Part shown: one piece after another, positions 61,311-64,000 of the stretch
How the letters are laid out: every line of letters begins with the position of its first letter
Position numbering within the stretch: the stretch's first letter is position 1
NCBI RefSeq assembly: GCF_033472595.1
Contig: NZ_CP137642.1
Span: 930,001 to 994,000, forward strand
Direction: 5' to 3'
Source: Methanoculleus receptaculi
Lineage (GTDB): Archaea > Halobacteriota > Methanomicrobia > Methanomicrobiales > Methanoculleaceae
Length of the DNA stretch: 64,000 nt
Translations under genes and position numbers: made by a program
Notes under the pieces: generated by a model
The model's database searches: none
Told to the model about the DNA's origin: nothing
The model's input: the letters and a program-made list of their open reading frames with translations, nothing else

Positions 61311-61641
61311 ATCCTGTTTCCGTGATCTGCACGAGGCCTTCCCGTTTCCAGGTGCATTCCTCTTCCATGAGACGCTGGCCGAGGCCATCTTCGATCTCTG
61401 CCAGGACAAAGGTGAGCACGGTCGCAGTGCCCTGGAGAATGCGTGAAATGTTGTTCTTCCTCCGTATGCCGCCCATCGGGATACATTTGATGAACTCATC
61501 GGCGGGGGAGGCGTTCGGCGGGATAAAGGGGCGGACCACGCTTGCAAGTTTTGTATGGCTTTTGTCCGAGAGTGCGGCATAGATCTCATCGCGGTCCTTG
61601 GCGGTGATCCGGGGCGTATCCCCGAGAGCCTGCCTGATCAT
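61279..61641 (-). CDS. hypothetical protein truncated by a palindrome
   Basis: The first 107 residues (IRQALGDTPRITAKDRDEIY, then VRPFIPPNASPADEFIKCIP and TFVLAEIEDGLGQRLMEEEC) look coding. The last ten (CELPRPRGAG) are read from palindrome copy 2, so the original C-terminus is lost. No family is recognised. The 190 bases between the Doc fragment and the palindrome show nothing. Confidence 0.5.
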   Translation of the reverse strand: MIRQALGDTPRITAKDRDEIYAALSDKSHTKLASVVRPFIPPNASPADEFIKCIPMGGIRRKNNISRILQGTATVLTFVLAEIEDGLGQRLMEEECTWKREGLVQITETGCELPRPRGAG

Positions 61642-61782
61642 ACGGCTTCTCCAGTTCTTGCAGGCGTTTCACGACGGCCTCGTCCGCAATGACGGATTGA
61701 GTGGGTATTTCCGCACCCTCCCCTCCCGCTTCATTACAATTATGCCTATCTCAGCAAGAGTGGAGAAATTGCCTCGTACGGT

Positions 61783-61900
61783 TCAAATTCGTCCGGATCT
61801 CCGATGTGCTTCTTCGATGGACATGATGTGGGTGATATAGACGAGGTCGTCGTCCGGATCGATATTGTAGATCACCGTGAACGAACGTGCAATACGCGGT
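61783..61900 (-). pseudogene. C-terminal fragment of a RelE-type toxin
   Basis: On the minus strand RSFTVIYNIDPDDDLVYITH continues IMSIEEAHRR and then a stop. This is the same C-terminal pattern as the interrupted relE at 52.8 kb (SFTVFYIIEPEENVVEIEKI). The 5' part of the toxin gene is replaced by another frame. Confidence 0.65.
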
Positions 61901-62126
61901 TCCGGACGATCGGGTCGATGGTTTCGCCGTCGCGGGTGGTGTACCCGACGCACCCGAAGGGGTTTTCGTTGATGACGCCCTCGACGAGGGTGTTAAACGA
62001 CGTTACGGTGGCGATCGGGGTCGTGAGTTCCCGGACCGCCGTCTTGTTCACGGTCTTCTGCACGAAGTCTGCAATGGGTTTTTTCTCCTTTTTGCCTGCC
62101 AGGCTTCCCGGGAATATGACAGACAA
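61872..62126 (-). CDS. hypothetical protein, truncated
   Basis: The 84-residue frame (IFPGSLAGKKEKKPIADFVQ, then VRELTTPIATVTSFNTLVEG and VINENPFGCVGYTTRDGETI) looks coding up to about residue 70. It then runs into the RelE fragment in another frame. It resembles unnamed methanogen proteins I cannot place. It probably lost its C-terminus when the RelE fragment was joined. Confidence 0.45.
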   Translation of the reverse strand: MSVIFPGSLAGKKEKKPIADFVQKTVNKTAVRELTTPIATVTSFNTLVEGVINENPFGCVGYTTRDGETIDPIVRNRVLHVRSR

Positions 62127-62306
62127 CTATAGGGGTGGACAGGAGGGGATATCAGCCTGACATTATCGGGGAATAGGGAGCGGAGATCGGGCGAAAAAAG
62201 GCCACAAAATAAGTGCAGGCCATGGGGTCGGCCCTCATAGCAGGTTGCCAGCAGGGAATGTTTTTGTGTGCGGGGGAGAGAAGTGATTCACAAAGGAAGA
62301 AGAGAC

Positions 62307-62621
62307 GTGAATCGCAGCAGAACCAGGATCGTCGGGTTGGTAGATCAAGATTCGGTCATCATCTCCTATCATGCCCGGGTCAGAATGTTTGGGCGTAACA
62401 TCTCCACCGACGACCTTTTTTTAGCGATCAGGACCGGTGAAATTATCGAATCATATCCTGATGACGAGCCCTGTCCCTCAGCACTCATGCTCGGCTTTAT
62501 AGGTGACCACGCGTATCATGTAGTACTCGGGATCTGCGATGACCATCTCAGGGTCATCACCGCCTACATGCCGGATGACGAACACTGGATCGATGCGCGA
62601 ACAAGGAGAGAGAAGAAATGA
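62307..62621 (+). CDS. DUF4258 protein, RelE-like candidate toxin
   Basis: The 104-residue protein has the DUF4258 pattern: ISYHARVRMFGRNISTDDLF (the YHAxxRM start), AIRTGEIIESYPDDEPCPSA and AYHVVLGICDDHLRVITAYM. DUF4258 is related to the BrnT/RelE RNase fold. GTG 62307 follows GGAAGAAGAGA. It overlaps the YgiT-type zinc-finger gene by ATGA, the known toxin-antitoxin order for this family. Confidence 0.88.
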   Translation: MNRSRTRIVGLVDQDSVIISYHARVRMFGRNISTDDLFLAIRTGEIIESYPDDEPCPSALMLGFIGDHAYHVVLGICDDHLRVITAYMPDDEHWIDARTRREKK

Positions 62622-62863
62622 TTCCAGAGAGATGTACCCTCTGTAAAGGAACCCTGCAGGAAGGAAAGACCGAGTTCATGGCACGGGTGGGGGATGAGAT
62701 CATTGTCATCAGGGACGTCCCGGCATACGTCTGCGATCGGTGCGGCGAGGCATACTACAGCGCGGAAGTTTCCCGGAAGATCGATGCCGTGATGAGAGAG
62801 TTCCATAGCGGCAGGCTTTGCTGCCGGCCTCTCGCGGCGGGCGAGGTTGAACTCATGGGATGA
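62618..62863 (+). CDS. YgiT-type zinc-finger protein, candidate antitoxin
   Basis: The 81-residue protein has two CxxC units (CTLCKGTL and YVCDRCGEAYYS) as in the N-terminal zinc domain of MqsA/YgiT. There is no HTH domain, so autoregulation would need another protein. As partner of the DUF4258 protein it is expected to bind and block it. Confidence 0.88.
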   Translation: MIPERCTLCKGTLQEGKTEFMARVGDEIIVIRDVPAYVCDRCGEAYYSAEVSRKIDAVMREFHSGRLCCRPLAAGEVELMG

Positions 62864-62988
62864 GGCCCGGGAGGCCCGGTGGCTTTCTGACCAGACGCGC
62901 AACGCTCCGCCCATTTTTCCTGCACATAATCCTTACGGTCAGGCTTTTTCTCTCGGACGTCCCACTGTCCTCCAGGAGGGCTACCTTG

Positions 62989-63241
62989 ATGACCGAGGAG
63001 AAGACCACCCGGGAGCTCGGTTTTACGAGACGAACCGGGACGTGAAGTGGATCTGTAAGACGCTCGCGCGAATGGAGGTGCGCTTGAGGATTTTGAGACC
63101 CGGCTCCGGGCGCTGGAGCGGCGGGTCTCGACGATCAGCGCCGGGGTGGTGGCGGTGAGGAGGGAAGTAAGCATGGATCTCTTCACCACCCTGGGGAGTA
63201 ATTGTACAGATACTCAGTACAATGGGAAGTTCATACGTTAG
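62989..63241 (+). pseudogene. small coiled-coil protein gene with frameshifts
   Basis: ATG 62989 follows GGAGG and starts TEEKTTRELGF. The next piece (YETNRDVKWICKTLARME) and a third (ALEDFETRLRALERRVSTIS, VVAVRREVSMDLFTTLG) lie in other frames, so at least two frameshifts separate them. The intact product would be a small coiled-coil protein; no function is known. Confidence 0.5.
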
Positions 63242-63328
63242 GGGTTGAGCACCACCAAGTCACAGTGTAGGTAGGCACGACCAGTTCTCTTCGCATTAAG
63301 ATAGGTATATAATTATACTCCCGCCATC

Positions 63329-63874
63329 TCATAGCGCAGCCCCTGTAACAAGAATGTGGTTTTGCAGGACGCTCGTGACAAACGGGTCGCCCTCCTCTTT
63401 CATCCGCTCCCACCGGTAGTAGGGGACGACCGTCAACTGCACCTCTCGATCGGTCTCCGCCTCCAGTACCGCCACCCGGTTGTGATCGACCTGGCTCTCG
63501 TCGCCGATGACCAGGATGTCGATGTCACTCTGCTCATCAAAGGTTCCCGCCGCGGTGCTTCCGTAGACTGCGACCGCGATGCTTTCGGGCGCGAGCTCCT
63601 CGATGCCAGCCCGGGCAAGGAGGAGGGTCATGCAGGCCCGCTTCAACTCCCGGGCGGCAAAGGAGTCGTTGTCGAGGGAGAGGATCCGGGCCGTGCCGAG
63701 GCGCGTGGCGGTGAGCAACCCGTCGCGCTCGAAGGCATCGGCATACGCTTTGACGCTTCCCGGACTGACCCCGATCTCCCGGGCGAGTTTATTGATGTGG
63801 ATCTCGCCTGTCGGGTGGGTGAGGAACCAGGCGAGGACCCGGAACCCGACGAACTTCTCGAACTCCCCGAACAT
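63329..63874 (-). CDS. HTH-nucleotidyltransferase fusion protein
   Basis: The 181-residue protein has an N-terminal winged helix (EIHINKLAREIGVSPGSVKA, then DAFERDGLLTATRLG) and a C-terminal MNT-type nucleotidyltransferase (AVAVYGSTAAGTFDEQSDID, with D-x-D in DIDILVIGD). Such fusions act as self-regulating MNT antitoxins or stand alone. No HEPN gene is adjacent in the window. ATG 63874 is preferred over 63898. The promoter overlaps the dyad CAATATATTGAATGATAG and ends at palindrome copy 3. Confidence 0.82.
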   Translation of the reverse strand: MFGEFEKFVGFRVLAWFLTHPTGEIHINKLAREIGVSPGSVKAYADAFERDGLLTATRLGTARILSLDNDSFAARELKRACMTLLLARAGIEELAPESIAVAVYGSTAAGTFDEQSDIDILVIGDESQVDHNRVAVLEAETDREVQLTVVPYYRWERMKEEGDPFVTSVLQNHILVTGAAL

Positions 63875-63902
63875 ACAATATATTGAATGATAGTTCAATA
63901 TA

Positions 63903-63939
63903 GTGAACTACCCCGCCCGAGAGGCGCGTGGTAGTTCAC
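63903..63939 (-). repeat. 37-bp palindrome, copy 3 (inverted)
   Basis: Arms GTGAACTACCCCG and CGTGGTAGTTCAC (one mismatch) enclose CCCGAGAGGCG, the reverse complement of the loop in copies 1 and 2. It lies directly upstream of the HTH-nucleotidyltransferase promoter. Beyond it the last 60 bases show nothing. Confidence 0.85.
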
Positions 63940-64000
63940 AAGGGAGGAAACAGGAACTTCGGCGGCCCCCGCGAAATGACTAAGGCCATCTGTTCGGACT

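Overview
The window is archaeal and almost certainly from a hydrogenotrophic methanogen of the Methanomicrobiales, most like Methanoculleus. The archaeal hallmarks are ribosomal proteins L15e and L37Ae, RNase P proteins, proteasome alpha, SBDS, RNA polymerase subunit P, Pcc1, prefoldin and archaeal CoaD. The methanogen hallmarks are a coenzyme F430 (cfb) gene cluster and a methanogenesis-marker-9 protein. High GC, TATA boxes about 25 nt ahead of leaderless starts, and a bacterial-type SerRS fit that group. The genus is an inference; no 16S or mcrA gene is present.

Layout. 0-5.5 kb: housekeeping genes (serS, an ABC exporter, an NCS2 permease). 5.6-7.8 kb: a small insertion zone between tRNA-Ile and tRNA-Glu holding a DDE transposase and a Schlafen-type remnant. 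7.9-14.1 kb: an orphan NifD-like gene, then the leftward run cfbA-cfbE-cfbD-cfbB-ilvE. 14.9-17.4 kb: marker 9, CitG-like and DUF447 genes overlapping head to tail. 18-21.4 kb: an island at tRNA-Glu(CUC) with pieces of a DUF1156 methylase and a DUF3883 helicase around an intact Panacea-like/PIN gene pair. 21.5-52 kb: conserved chromosome, including a tight operon gamma-carbonic anhydrase/short HdrA/MtnA/DUF116, pyrBI, and the L15e-RNase P-proteasome-SBDS superoperon, which lacks its usual exosome genes. 52-64 kb: a low-gene-density junkyard of toxin-antitoxin modules, transposon ends and truncated genes.

The most striking non-coding feature is a family of long mosaic intergenic repeats, ten blocks between 14 and 50 kb. 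Each combines GC-rich palindromic constant blocks with interchangeable segments that recur in different combinations. They are absent from both ends of the window. A second, unrelated 37-bp palindrome occurs three times in the junkyard, each time beside a truncated or newly bounded gene. A TnpB element sits inside a relE toxin gene, and removing it restores the toxin frame exactly.

Two genes, leuA and hicB, appear to lack a standard start codon. leuA is best explained by one extra A after the ATG; hicB has a well-placed ribosome binding site in front of a CTG.
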